From positions 1 to 34,770 of IMG/VR virus record IMGVR_UViG_3300044799_000718: DNA of 34,770 nucleotides. One strand, 5' to 3'. Under the pieces are notes generated by a model, which worked only from the letters and a program-made list of their open reading frames with translations, did no database searches and had not been told where the DNA came from. Positions 21,610 to 28,684 of this stretch are shown one piece after another (within the stretch, counting starts at the first letter, position 1; every line of letters starts with the position of its first letter). Origin of the DNA: a virus. A program made the translations under genes and the position numbers.

Positions 21610-21670
21610 CGTCCTCTTCGGTTCGACCGTCGCTTTGGAGATCGCTTCCAGACAGCAGCATCACGTGTAG
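21344..21670 (+). CDS. Small multi-span membrane protein
   Basis: The 108-residue protein has AGGTG seven bases before its ATG and three membrane segments: an N-terminal one (TIISALAVAATSIMQTVIMF), LSFTIMVIWDVFAILLLGWI and VAVFAAIVLVLIIVLFGSTV. It could be a lysogenic-conversion or exclusion gene expressed next to the repressor, but no family is recognised. It lies antisense to transcription from the leftward early promoter, so lytic growth would tend to shut it off. Codon choice fits the phage. Confidence 0.55.
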   Translation: MDWTIISALAVAATSIMQTVIMFISLRMAKANAPNITVSAPKKPAAKRFLSFTIMVIWDVFAILLLGWILVTSDGGVAVFAAIVLVLIIVLFGSTVALEIASRQQHHV

Positions 21671-21683
21671 AGTGTTCGACGGA

Positions 21684-21737
21684 AAGATAAACATTTGTTT
21701 AAGTCGTGTCAAGTGAAATTTTAGCATTTGTGTAAGT
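21684..21737 (-). promoter_or_regulatory. Leftward early promoter P_E with two operator-like repeats
   Basis: Minus strand: TTGACA (21712-21707), 17 bases, TATCTT (21689-21684). Two direct repeats CATTTGT(T/G)TAAGT lie at 21692-21704, inside the spacer, and 21725-21737, 33 bp apart or about three helical turns. They lie directly upstream of the repressor gene on the other strand and are the best candidates for its operators. Confidence 0.65.
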
Positions 21738-21746
21738 TGGTGAGGA

Positions 21747-22145
21747 TTGGAAAAACCGGACAAAATAGGCGAAAGAATACGAGAGTTCGGCCTCTCAAAA
21801 TTCTCGTCTTTGAAAGCTTTCTCAGAAGCGCTGGGCATAGCTCAATCTATGCTCAGCAATTACCTCGCTGGGGTCCGTCGACCTGGAAACGGGATGCAGT
21901 CCCGCCTCCGTGACCTTGGATGCGACATCGAATGGCTGATGACGGGGAAGAAAGGTGGAAGGCCGACTGCCGTTAAAAGGCAGGCGTACAGGGAACCTCT
22001 TTACGAATTGAACGCAACCGGGCCGCTGACCCCGGAGCAGAAGAAAAAGCTGACCCGCCTGGCCAAGAGGCTTCGGAAACTCAGTCCGACTCAGCTCGAC
22101 AAGATCGATGAACTTCTCAGAGTCTTCCTGAAGGATTTCAAGTAG
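21747..22145 (+). CDS. XRE-type repressor (immunity)
   Basis: The 132-residue protein has an N-terminal HTH (KFSSLKAFSEALGIAQSMLSNYLAG) followed by DIEWLMTGKKG, the usual end of the XRE/CI-like domain, and a helical C-terminal part (LSPTQLDKIDELLRVFL) that may dimerise. An in-frame stop lies two codons upstream, so TTG 21747 is the only reasonable start; its GAGG is unusually close. It would maintain lysogeny by blocking P_E. There is no self-cleaving LexA-like peptidase domain, which fits control by the metallopeptidase-like neighbour. Confidence 0.82.
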   Translation: MEKPDKIGERIREFGLSKFSSLKAFSEALGIAQSMLSNYLAGVRRPGNGMQSRLRDLGCDIEWLMTGKKGGRPTAVKRQAYREPLYELNATGPLTPEQKKKLTRLAKRLRKLSPTQLDKIDELLRVFLKDFK

Positions 22146-22165
22146 GGCGGCAATGTTGCTACTGA

Positions 22166-22699
22166 ATGGAATCGGTGTTGGCATTGGTGCGGTTGGTGAG
22201 GTCCTCGTACCGTCCCGCGTGTGCGGTGAGGATTTGTTTCGAGGAGAAGATCATCATCAGGGAGAAAGAACTCGGGAATAATGTGTGTGCACTCATTCTC
22301 CCGTTGAGAAATTCCAAGATGATTGTGGTAAACCACAGCCTGAGCCGCGTCGACAAATGCCGGGCGATCTACCACGAACTCTATCATTATTTCAACCATT
22401 CGACTTCGCGAGCACGAAACCCGTTCCACTTTTGTGAGCGCCGTGCTGATGTTTTCGCGAGCTTTATGCTTTTCGAGGGCGAGCGTTATAGGCGATGCTG
22501 TCAAAGAGGGGATTCTTCCGTTGAGGCAAAATTCATGCGACTGACGCTCAATCACGTCCTAAGAATAGAATACCCAACTTCGCGGCCCTTTTTCCAACGA
22601 GCATACGATCCCGTGCAGAGGCATGACGGGATGCGCAATTCCGCTACCGCTCACAAGGACGTTCGTGGGCGGAATTGGCACTTGACATTCGCTCGTTGA
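22166..22699 (+). CDS. ImmA/IrrE-family metallopeptidase, likely anti-repressor protease
   Basis: The 177-residue protein carries a zinc motif HELYH (His 70, Glu 71, His 74) and a downstream acidic helix (ERRADVFASFML) that supplies the third ligand in the family. ImmA in ICEBs1 cuts the repressor ImmR; the same order, repressor then peptidase, suggests regulated destruction of the XRE repressor at induction. The last 60 residues show little family likeness and the gene may have a late frameshift. The right late promoter overlaps its 3' end. Confidence 0.72.
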   Translation: MESVLALVRLVRSSYRPACAVRICFEEKIIIREKELGNNVCALILPLRNSKMIVVNHSLSRVDKCRAIYHELYHYFNHSTSRARNPFHFCERRADVFASFMLFEGERYRRCCQRGDSSVEAKFMRLTLNHVLRIEYPTSRPFFQRAYDPVQRHDGMRNSATAHKDVRGRNWHLTFAR

Positions 22700-22710
22700 A
22701 GTTGTAGATT
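22682..22710 (+). promoter_or_regulatory. Right late promoter P_R
   Basis: TTGACA (22682-22687), 17 bases, TAGATT (22705-22710). The spacer (with CGTTGAAGTTG next to the -10) resembles that of P_L (CGTTAGAAATTGT). It overlaps the end of the peptidase gene. Confidence 0.72.
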
Positions 22711-22724
22711 TGCATAGAGTTTTA

Positions 22725-22826
22725 CTCCTTGGTCCCTCTTTGGGATAGGAGACGGGTTATCCAACTAGGAGCCCCGATCTGGTGACAGACGAGAATGTCT
22801 GTCCGACCAGGTTGGGGCTTTTTTTT
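22725..22826 (+). terminator. Late-operon leader R: hairpin, shared 16-nt motif and strong intrinsic terminator
   Basis: After the start site a hairpin (CTCCT at 22725 with AGGAG at 22747) is followed by ATCCAACTAGGAGCCC (22759-22774), the same motif as in leader L. A very stable hairpin then forms: AGCCCC/GGGGCT outside, TCTGGT/ACCAGG in the middle, GACAGAC-GAGAAT-GTCTGTC at the tip, followed by eight T (22819-22826). It stands before the first late gene at 22851. The order hairpin, motif, terminator is reminiscent of antitermination leaders such as HK022 put sites, but no sequence match is claimed. Confidence 0.75.
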
Positions 22827-22850
22827 GTCTTCCTTCACACACGGCGATGA

Positions 22851-23528
22851 ATGAGAAAGTTTCTCCTCGCATTCTGTCTCGGACTTGTGGTCGCAAGCGC
22901 GGTCTGGATTGCGCTCCTGCAGATCGCACCGAGGGAGCAAGTGAACGCTCTTCAAACGCTCGATTATCTGATCGAGGAGTGGACAGCGGAGCGCGAGGAG
23001 GCGACTGATGAGGCACGACAAGCGCAGGTGCCGGCTCGCATCGAACTTTCGAACGCGCATCCGGGTTTTTTCCCGGACACGGTCAGGGCTCTCGCACGCC
23101 GCATCCAATTTCTTTACAGAATTCCGGGAGGAGTGACACTCGCACAATGGGCGATCGAGTCGAGTTGGGGACGAAACAATCTCTCGGCCAGCAACTACTT
23201 CGGCCATTCGCTGGCAGCGGTGAGACAATACATGGCACAGCCACGGTTTGTCATGCGACGGGAGAAGGCACTGCGGAACGGAGTGATTGTGACGGGGAAG
23301 CTCGTTGCGTTTGCATCGTACGCGAACATAGCAGAATGTTTTATCGTGCACGGGCTCTATGTCAGTCGATCAAGACGGTACGAGAAAGCGCTCGCACAGA
23401 ATTCCTCAGAACGTTTCGCTCTGGAATTATCTAAGGCGGGATATGCAGAGGACCCGGACTACGGGTTGAAGCTGATCGCAATCATGAGACGCTATAACCT
23501 GGGATCATCAAATGACACCGACAACTAA
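22851..23528 (+). CDS. Membrane-anchored glucosaminidase-type endolysin
   Basis: The 225-residue protein has an N-terminal membrane or signal-arrest segment (FLLAFCLGLVVASAVWIALL) and a glucosaminidase-family domain (PF01832 type): GVTLAQWAIESSWG with catalytic Glu 103, SNYFGH, and a C-terminal segment with AGYAEDPDYGLKLIAIMRRY. It is predicted to cleave peptidoglycan glycan strands from the periplasm and may be released from the membrane as in SAR endolysins. It is the first gene of the right late operon, followed by a coiled-coil protein and a holin candidate, so 22851-24104 is probably the lysis cassette. Confidence 0.82.
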   Translation: MRKFLLAFCLGLVVASAVWIALLQIAPREQVNALQTLDYLIEEWTAEREEATDEARQAQVPARIELSNAHPGFFPDTVRALARRIQFLYRIPGGVTLAQWAIESSWGRNNLSASNYFGHSLAAVRQYMAQPRFVMRREKALRNGVIVTGKLVAFASYANIAECFIVHGLYVSRSRRYEKALAQNSSERFALELSKAGYAEDPDYGLKLIAIMRRYNLGSSNDTDN

Positions 23529-23787
23529 TCGAACGATGAACATCGGCCGCGTTTCCGAACTGAAGGACCGCCTAACGTCGTTGCGCGTACTGTTGCACAA
23601 CAATTGTTCCGCGATCGTTTTGCATTTTGATCCGATGGATGCGGACCTGCAATATGTGCAGAACATCAAGGTCAACTGGCTGGAGACGACGGTAAAGGAG
23701 ATCAAACGGCTGAGGAAAGAATTCGATCAGGTAGCTCGTGAGATCGAGCGGCTCCAGGGGGAACTCGGTGACAATGGGATGGCATAA
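23512..23787 (+). CDS. Coiled-coil protein in the lysis cassette
   Basis: The 91-residue protein starts at ATG 23512, inside the end of the endolysin gene (an ATG at 23536 is possible), and ends in a TAATG overlap with the holin candidate. The C-terminal half is a charged coiled coil (ETTVKEIKRLRKEFDQVARE). The N-terminal half has SAIVLHFDPMDADLQYVQ. No family is recognised. Confidence 0.6.
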   Translation: MTPTTNRTMNIGRVSELKDRLTSLRVLLHNNCSAIVLHFDPMDADLQYVQNIKVNWLETTVKEIKRLRKEFDQVAREIERLQGELGDNGMA

Positions 23788-24104
23788 TGAGCACAAAGGC
23801 TTACGTCACCGGTCTCATGACACTCATCATGAGCATCTGGTTTGTGCCGGATTGGTCGGAGTTTTTCAAAGTGTATGTGATCTCGACGGTGGCCGTTACC
23901 ACGGTGCTCATGTATGCTCTTTTCCACATTCGACAGATTCGTGAAATGATCGTGAAGGCAGTGGTCGATGATGCGTTGCACCAGATCCTGAATGACCGGG
24001 ACGTGCAGAAACTGATCGACACCAGGTTGCATCGAACGGAATTCCGACAGAGAATCGAGGAGCTCCGAAAAGAAAGAGATGAAGAGCATGGGAGTCGTTC
24101 TTAA
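23787..24104 (+). CDS. Holin candidate with two membrane segments
   Basis: The 105-residue protein has two close membrane segments (VTGLMTLIMSIWFVP and FKVYVISTVAVTTVLMYALF) and a charged helical tail (TEFRQRIEELRKERDEE). Size, topology and position next to the endolysin fit a holin, but no family signature is seen. The start overlaps the previous stop. Confidence 0.6.
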   Translation: MSTKAYVTGLMTLIMSIWFVPDWSEFFKVYVISTVAVTTVLMYALFHIRQIREMIVKAVVDDALHQILNDRDVQKLIDTRLHRTEFRQRIEELRKERDEEHGSRS

Positions 24105-25341
24105 TAAAAAGGGACTCACTGCCGAAGGCGGATCCGCCTCTGGCGGAGATGCCGCCGAGAAGACGGCAGCGAAGGATCTCGGCATCCAGTCGGCCGAATG
24201 CTTCATCCTGGGAAACGTGCCGGACCTGGCAGATCTCCAGGCGCCGAAAGAGATCGACGTCCTGACAGAGACGACATATAAAGGATACATACAGCCGGGG
24301 ACCGGCGAAGTGACTCAGTTCACGGTCACAGGCAGCCATATCGATGCAGCTGTCGCACACTTCAACCAGCGCAAGCTTCTCAACCCCCAGCGCGATCTTG
24401 TCATCGATTACGACCATCAAACGTGGAAGACCGATGGTCCAGCGCCGGCGGCCGGCTGGATCGATGCACTCTATGCTGTTGTGCGGGACGGCAAGAAGGT
24501 GCTCCGCGCGAGCGTCCGGGAATGGACGGACAAAGCGAAGGAGTTTATCAAAAACAAAGAGTATCGCTACATATCGCCAGTGTTTGCACTCAACGCGCTC
24601 GACAAGAAATCGGGCAACATCCTTCCCTGCATCTTCTTTAATGCCGGCCTGACGAACGAGCCGCTTTTCGACGAACTGCAGCCGATCATATCAAGTCTCA
24701 ATTTCAATCCATCTACAAGAAAGGATACTCTCATGGACGAATTACTGGAACGCTTGCGCTATTTCCTCGGAGTGCCGATCACAGCGACGGCAACTGAAAT
24801 TGTAACCGAGCTGAACAAACTGATCGGTCAGATCAAAGATGCGATCGGATCCTCTGAGGCGACCGTCACGGCGAAGACGCTTCTCACGGAGCTCTCCTCC
24901 TGGAAGAACGCGATCACAGCCAAGAACGAAGTATTCACGATCCTCGGTGCGACGACGCTGGAAGAGGCGAAGGCAAAGCTTACCCTGGCCAATTCCACCG
25001 GGACGACGTTGCAGCAGGTGCAGACGGAATTGAACGCCGTGAAGGAACGCGAGACCACGCGGGAGTTTGGCCGTGTGATCGGCAAGGCGGTGCAGGAAGG
25101 CAGAGTGCTGCCGGCTCAAACGGCAGATGCCGGCTGGATGAAGATCCAGATGGACTGGGCCGCGAAGAATTTCGCCGGGTTCGAAGCGTATTTTGCGAAG
25201 GCAGCGGTGATCGGACCGGTCTTGGTGCCGGTGTTGGGTTCCGGCGCACAGGGCTCAGCGATCACGGATGTCGATCGCGAGATCATGATTCACCTGGGTG
25301 TGAAGGAGGAGGAGTTCAAGAAGTACAACACGGCGAACTGA
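24079..25341 (+). CDS. Prohead protease fused to scaffold (Mu gpI-like)
   Basis: The 420-residue protein is of Mu I type. The protease half contains LVIDYDHQTW, APAAGWIDALY, the segment EYRYISPVF and a closing AGLTNEPLF. It matures the prohead by cleaving scaffold and itself. The C-terminal half, from Met 219, is helical and Ala/Glu-rich (TTLEEAKAKLTLANSTG) and serves as scaffold; an internal start at 24733 would make it alone. The N-terminal region has a short Gly/Ala-rich insert. The start ATG 24079 overlaps the holin candidate by 26 bases. Confidence 0.88.
   Translation: MKSMGVVLNKKGLTAEGGSASGGDAAEKTAAKDLGIQSAECFILGNVPDLADLQAPKEIDVLTETTYKGYIQPGTGEVTQFTVTGSHIDAAVAHFNQRKLLNPQRDLVIDYDHQTWKTDGPAPAAGWIDALYAVVRDGKKVLRASVREWTDKAKEFIKNKEYRYISPVFALNALDKKSGNILPCIFFNAGLTNEPLFDELQPIISSLNFNPSTRKDTLMDELLERLRYFLGVPITATATEIVTELNKLIGQIKDAIGSSEATVTAKTLLTELSSWKNAITAKNEVFTILGATTLEEAKAKLTLANSTGTTLQQVQTELNAVKERETTREFGRVIGKAVQEGRVLPAQTADAGWMKIQMDWAAKNFAGFEAYFAKAAVIGPVLVPVLGSGAQGSAITDVDREIMIHLGVKEEEFKKYNTAN
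24733..25341 (+). CDS. Internal in-frame scaffold (Mu gpZ-like)
   Basis: ATG 24733 (MDELLERLRYFLGVP) is preceded by AAAGGA eight bases upstream and begins exactly where the protease domain ends. In Mu the scaffold Z is made from the 3' part of gene I; the same arrangement is inferred here. The 202-residue product is mostly helical. Confidence 0.6.
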   Translation: MDELLERLRYFLGVPITATATEIVTELNKLIGQIKDAIGSSEATVTAKTLLTELSSWKNAITAKNEVFTILGATTLEEAKAKLTLANSTGTTLQQVQTELNAVKERETTREFGRVIGKAVQEGRVLPAQTADAGWMKIQMDWAAKNFAGFEAYFAKAAVIGPVLVPVLGSGAQGSAITDVDREIMIHLGVKEEEFKKYNTAN

Positions 25342-25419
25342 GGCTTCGCGTCGTTGAAAAACGTTCGCTCAGAGTGACATTGAAATTGTAGTCAAACCAC
25401 TTTCAAAAGGAGCTTTACG

Positions 25420-26472
25420 ATGAACACAATTCTCGCATTACTTTTGCTGGCGCTGCTTGCTGCGCTGGCATACAAATTCAAGTTCGTGCCGTTCGGGTTG
25501 ATGGCGTTGACGGAGGATGCGGACGTGCCCTCACGCGAAGGGAAGAGCTTCTCATACAAAGTTTACCAAGCGACCAAAATCTACGCTGGTGCGCTCGTGA
25601 TGTTGAATGCTACCGGCTACGCCGTGTCGGGCGCAACAGCTACAGGCCAGGTCGCGGTAGGCCGTGCAGCGGAACAGATAGACAACTCGCTTGGAGCGAG
25701 CGGCGACCTCAACATTACGGTTGAGGAGGGCGTGTTCCGCTTCAACAATTCATCCGGCGGTGATGCAATCACCATTGCACAGATCGGGGACGCATGCTAC
25801 ATCGTGGATGATGCCACAGTCGCGAAAACGAATGGCGGAAGCACACGATCGGTCGCCGGTTATATTGTCGATGTCGACACTGACGGCGTCTGGGTGCACG
25901 TAAAAAATACGCTGTCATTCGATGGCGATGTTGTTGCAGCGAACAACCTCTCTGATCTCGCTGATGCCGCGACCGCCCGATCAAATCTTGGTCTTGGTAA
26001 TATGGCGGTTCAGGCTAAAACTGCGGTTGACATCACCGGCGGTACCGTCGTCGGCATCACTGACCTTGCTGTTGCCGATGGCGGAACAGCGTCATCCACT
26101 GCAGCCGCTGCGCGAGCCGCTTTGGGCGCGAACAAGGTCGTGCTCAGCGTCCGGGCGACCAGTCTGGTTGGCACGACCCTGTATGGCGTAGTCTCCCCGG
26201 TTGCCGGCACGATCACAAAGATCTATTCCGTGCTGAAAGGTGCTGCTCTTACAACCGGCGATGCGACGCTGACAGGGAAGATTGGTGGAACGGCCATCAC
26301 AACCGGAGCCATCACCATCACGCAAGCCGGCTCAGCGATCGGGGATAAGGATAACGTAACGCCATCAGCTTTGAACGTCGTCGCGGTTGGGGATGAGATC
26401 CAGTTCCTGGTCGGCGGCACGAATGACGCTGCGGCTGCCTTTGCTGAGATCTCTCTGGTGATCGAGACGTAG
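25420..26472 (+). CDS. Capsid decoration-like protein with membrane segment and tail-fibre-like C-terminus
   Basis: AAAGGAG fixes ATG 25420. Residues 3-19 (TILALLLLALLAALAYK) are a membrane or signal segment. Residues 35-165 look like the DUF2190/cement-type decoration fold (YKVYQATKIYAGALVMLN, GQVAVGRAAEQIDN, GYIVDVDTDGVWV). Residues 175-250 switch to a fibre-type sequence (NNLSDLADAATARSNLGLGN, VADGGTASSTAAAARAALG), and the last 100 residues are beta-rich. The gene lies between scaffold and capsid, where a decoration gene is common. The fusion suggests surface fibres on the head; the hydrophobic start is odd for a cytoplasmic capsid part. Confidence 0.7.
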   Translation: MNTILALLLLALLAALAYKFKFVPFGLMALTEDADVPSREGKSFSYKVYQATKIYAGALVMLNATGYAVSGATATGQVAVGRAAEQIDNSLGASGDLNITVEEGVFRFNNSSGGDAITIAQIGDACYIVDDATVAKTNGGSTRSVAGYIVDVDTDGVWVHVKNTLSFDGDVVAANNLSDLADAATARSNLGLGNMAVQAKTAVDITGGTVVGITDLAVADGGTASSTAAAARAALGANKVVLSVRATSLVGTTLYGVVSPVAGTITKIYSVLKGAALTTGDATLTGKIGGTAITTGAITITQAGSAIGDKDNVTPSALNVVAVGDEIQFLVGGTNDAAAAFAEISLVIET

Positions 26473-26489
26473 AACGAGTGAAGTATTCA

Positions 26490-26521
26490 CCCCTCTCCGC
26501 CAAAAGGACGGCGGAGAGGGG
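26490..26521 (+). other. 12-bp perfect hairpin between decoration and capsid genes
   Basis: CCCCTCTCCGCC (26490-26501), 8-base loop, GGCGGAGAGGGG (26510-26521). There is no T tract, so mRNA processing or stabilisation upstream of the capsid gene is more likely than termination. Confidence 0.6.
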
Positions 26522-26574
26522 CAGAAGTGCGGAGTCCAAGTTTGACAACAACAACCATTAGAGGAGAAGCGAAA

Positions 26575-27609
26575 ATGAACAAAAGGATTCTTTCGATTGC
26601 GATGCTGGTGCTGGTGCTATTCCTGGCGCTGCCGGCGTTCGCCGGCGTTGGGGGCGAGGGAAACCTCGATCCGACGTTGTGGCTTTTGGGCGCTGGAGCA
26701 CTCGGCCTGGTCATCAGCCCCGCCACGATCACCGGCCTCTACAAGAACTTCAACACGATCTTCAACGAGGCCATGTCTGCCGCCAAACCTCAGTACCCTC
26801 TCATTGCGATGGAAGTCCCGTCGACAACGAGGGAGAACGGATACATCTGGCTCGGCGCTTGGCCCAAGATGAGAGAGTGGCTCGGGGATCGGGACTTCCA
26901 CAAACTCACGGCTTCCGATTATGCCATCAAGAACAAAAAGTGGGAGACCAGCATCGAAATCCCCGAAGACGACATCGAGGATGACACCTACGGAGTCTAC
27001 AGGCCTCTCACTCAGAGCATGGGAGTCAGCGTGGCGATGCACCCGGATGAGATCACGTTTGATCTTTTGAACAATGCCTTCACCGGCAAGGGCTATGATG
27101 GCAAAACCTTCTTTGCTACTGACCACGCGAGCGGGTCCAACAAGTCAACAGCCGCGCTGAGTTTTGCCGTCGGCGGAAGTTATGGGCTGGCTAAGGCGGC
27201 TCTGGACAGAGTGAAAGATTCGCAAGGGAACCCGCTCTTCTCGGGTGCCGAGAGGGATGTCCTCGTTGTCGGTCCCGAACTGGAAGAGAAGGCGAGGGTT
27301 GGTCTGAACGCGGACTACATTTCAGTATCAGGCGGGAGCACCCAGGATAACCCCTGGAAAAACTCTGCAGATCTCATCAAGTCGCCGCGGATTACAAGCG
27401 CGACCGCCTGGTTCCTCCTGCGATCTTTCGGTGGATTGAAACCTCTCATCTACCAGAATCGGCGAAATCCCCGATTCGTTACGAAAAACGACCCGCAGCA
27501 AAGCGACATGGTTTTCCTGAAAGGCAAGTATGCCTTCGGGGCGGACCGTCGTGACAACGCAGGCTACGGACTGCACCAGCTGGCACACGGGAGCACTGGC
27601 TTAACCTAA
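26575..27609 (+). CDS. Major capsid protein, Mu gpT-like, with N-terminal signal peptide
   Basis: The 344-residue protein forms the head shell. From VISPATITGLYKNF (residue about 46) it follows Mu gpT, with YIWLGAWPKMREWLGDRDF, DDIEDDTYGVYRPL, GYDGKTFFATDH and a C-terminal NPRFVTKND. Before that lies an extra segment of about 45 residues with a textbook signal peptide (MNKRILSIAMLVLVLFL, then LPAFAG with a signal-peptidase I-like site) and a second hydrophobic stretch (LWLLGAGALGLVIS). ATG 26575 is supported by GGAG eight bases upstream. Mu gpT starts at the position of VISPAT. Confidence 0.88.
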   Translation: MNKRILSIAMLVLVLFLALPAFAGVGGEGNLDPTLWLLGAGALGLVISPATITGLYKNFNTIFNEAMSAAKPQYPLIAMEVPSTTRENGYIWLGAWPKMREWLGDRDFHKLTASDYAIKNKKWETSIEIPEDDIEDDTYGVYRPLTQSMGVSVAMHPDEITFDLLNNAFTGKGYDGKTFFATDHASGSNKSTAALSFAVGGSYGLAKAALDRVKDSQGNPLFSGAERDVLVVGPELEEKARVGLNADYISVSGGSTQDNPWKNSADLIKSPRITSATAWFLLRSFGGLKPLIYQNRRNPRFVTKNDPQQSDMVFLKGKYAFGADRRDNAGYGLHQLAHGSTGLT

Positions 27610-27617
27610 GCGTTCTT

Positions 27618-27682
27618 CCTTCGGGCTTCCTTATCTCCTTCTCCCGAAGGTTTGGTCCCGCCGTTGCGAGAGCACGGCGGGA
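27618..27682 (+). terminator. Two hairpins after the capsid gene
   Basis: CCTTCGGG/CCCGAAGG (27618-27625 with 27643-27650) and TCCCGCCGT/ACGGCGGGA (27656-27664 with 27674-27682). No T run follows either stem. They fill the gap between capsid and gp36-like genes and may reduce downstream transcription relative to capsid or protect the capsid mRNA. Confidence 0.45.
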
Positions 27683-27706
27683 TCACTAAAGATTGTCGAT
27701 TGAGCT

Positions 27707-28162
27707 ATGGCTTACTGCACACAAACTGGCGATACGGCTGGCGACATTGCACCGGCGAAGATTTCCATCGTGCAGCTCAAGAAGCTGACGAGCGAGGACG
27801 GCACGAGTGTTGTTCAGTCCGTGGTTGACGCTGCGATCGCCGATGCTGGTGCAGACATCGACTCGTATGCCGGCCGGCGCTACGTCGTGCCGTTTTCTCC
27901 GGTGCCGGCGAAGGTGAAACAACTCGCCGTTGCGCTTGCCGTTTATAACCTTCATGAAAAGCGACTCGCTGTATTTGGCGGCAAGATCCCGGAGTCGATC
28001 CGGGCTATGTATGACGATGCGATCGCTTTTCTCAAAGACGTCGCAAAGGGTCTAGCCGTGATCGACGGAGCGGTGACGCCAACCGCGAGCACGGCGAGGA
28101 CCGGAGGGAGTTTCCAAGCGAACGACCGGACGTTCACAAAAGATTCGATGGATGATCTGTGA
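27707..28162 (+). CDS. Head-completion/adaptor protein, Mu gp36-like (DUF1320)
   Basis: The 151-residue protein has the helical plan of gp36/adaptor proteins: SVVDAAIADAGADIDSYAGR, then VPAKVKQLAVALAVYNLHEK and a helix with AFLKDVAKGLAVIDG. In long-tailed phages such proteins sit below the portal and connect it to the tail. The C-terminal tail is disordered (TPTASTARTGGSFQAND). Position directly after the capsid matches Mu. Confidence 0.82.
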   Translation: MAYCTQTGDTAGDIAPAKISIVQLKKLTSEDGTSVVQSVVDAAIADAGADIDSYAGRRYVVPFSPVPAKVKQLAVALAVYNLHEKRLAVFGGKIPESIRAMYDDAIAFLKDVAKGLAVIDGAVTPTASTARTGGSFQANDRTFTKDSMDDL

Positions 28163-28192
28163 TCGTAAACCGCGAACAGTGAAGAGTGAATA

Positions 28193-28684
28193 GTGGCTCC
28201 ATTCGACGATAGCAGTCTTCAGCGAACACTCGGCGAGATGTTGCAGCGTGCGCAGAACACGGAAAAACCGCTGCGAGAAATCGGATTCCTGATGGCAAAC
28301 GAGATGAAGACAAACATCGATGTGGGCGGACGTCCGACTCCCTGGCCAAAGTCGATTCGCGCACAAAATACCGGCGGTCAGACGCTGCGCGATTCCGGCA
28401 CGTTGACGAACTCGATGACCTCCGAGGTCCAGGGCAACACTGTTGCAGCCGGACCGACGGCGGTCGGCAGGAAAAAGCTGAGCGATCCTCGTATTCTTGC
28501 GATTCTCGCTTTTGGTGGAACGATCAAGGCGAAGAACAAACCGTTCCTGCGTTTCCCGGTGCCTGGTGGAGGTTGGGCGAGAAAGAAGGAAGTGACGATC
28601 CCTGGACGTGATTACACATACATGCCGCCGGAGACAAGAGAAACGTTCGGCGAGATCGTGGAGAGGTATGTGGTGGGGACGTGA
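28193..28684 (+). CDS. Virion morphogenesis protein, Mu gpG-like
   Basis: GTG 28193 starts a 163-residue protein with family features MANEMKTNIDVGGRPTPWP, the segment LRDSGTLTNSMTSE, AILAFGGTIKAKNKPFLRFP and a C-terminal IPGRDYTYMPPETRE. Members act in head completion or tail-head joining. The gene overlaps the next by four bases. The spacer upstream is a dispersed-repeat-like GTGAAGAGTGAATAGTG. Confidence 0.85.
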   Translation: MAPFDDSSLQRTLGEMLQRAQNTEKPLREIGFLMANEMKTNIDVGGRPTPWPKSIRAQNTGGQTLRDSGTLTNSMTSEVQGNTVAAGPTAVGRKKLSDPRILAILAFGGTIKAKNKPFLRFPVPGGGWARKKEVTIPGRDYTYMPPETRETFGEIVERYVVGT

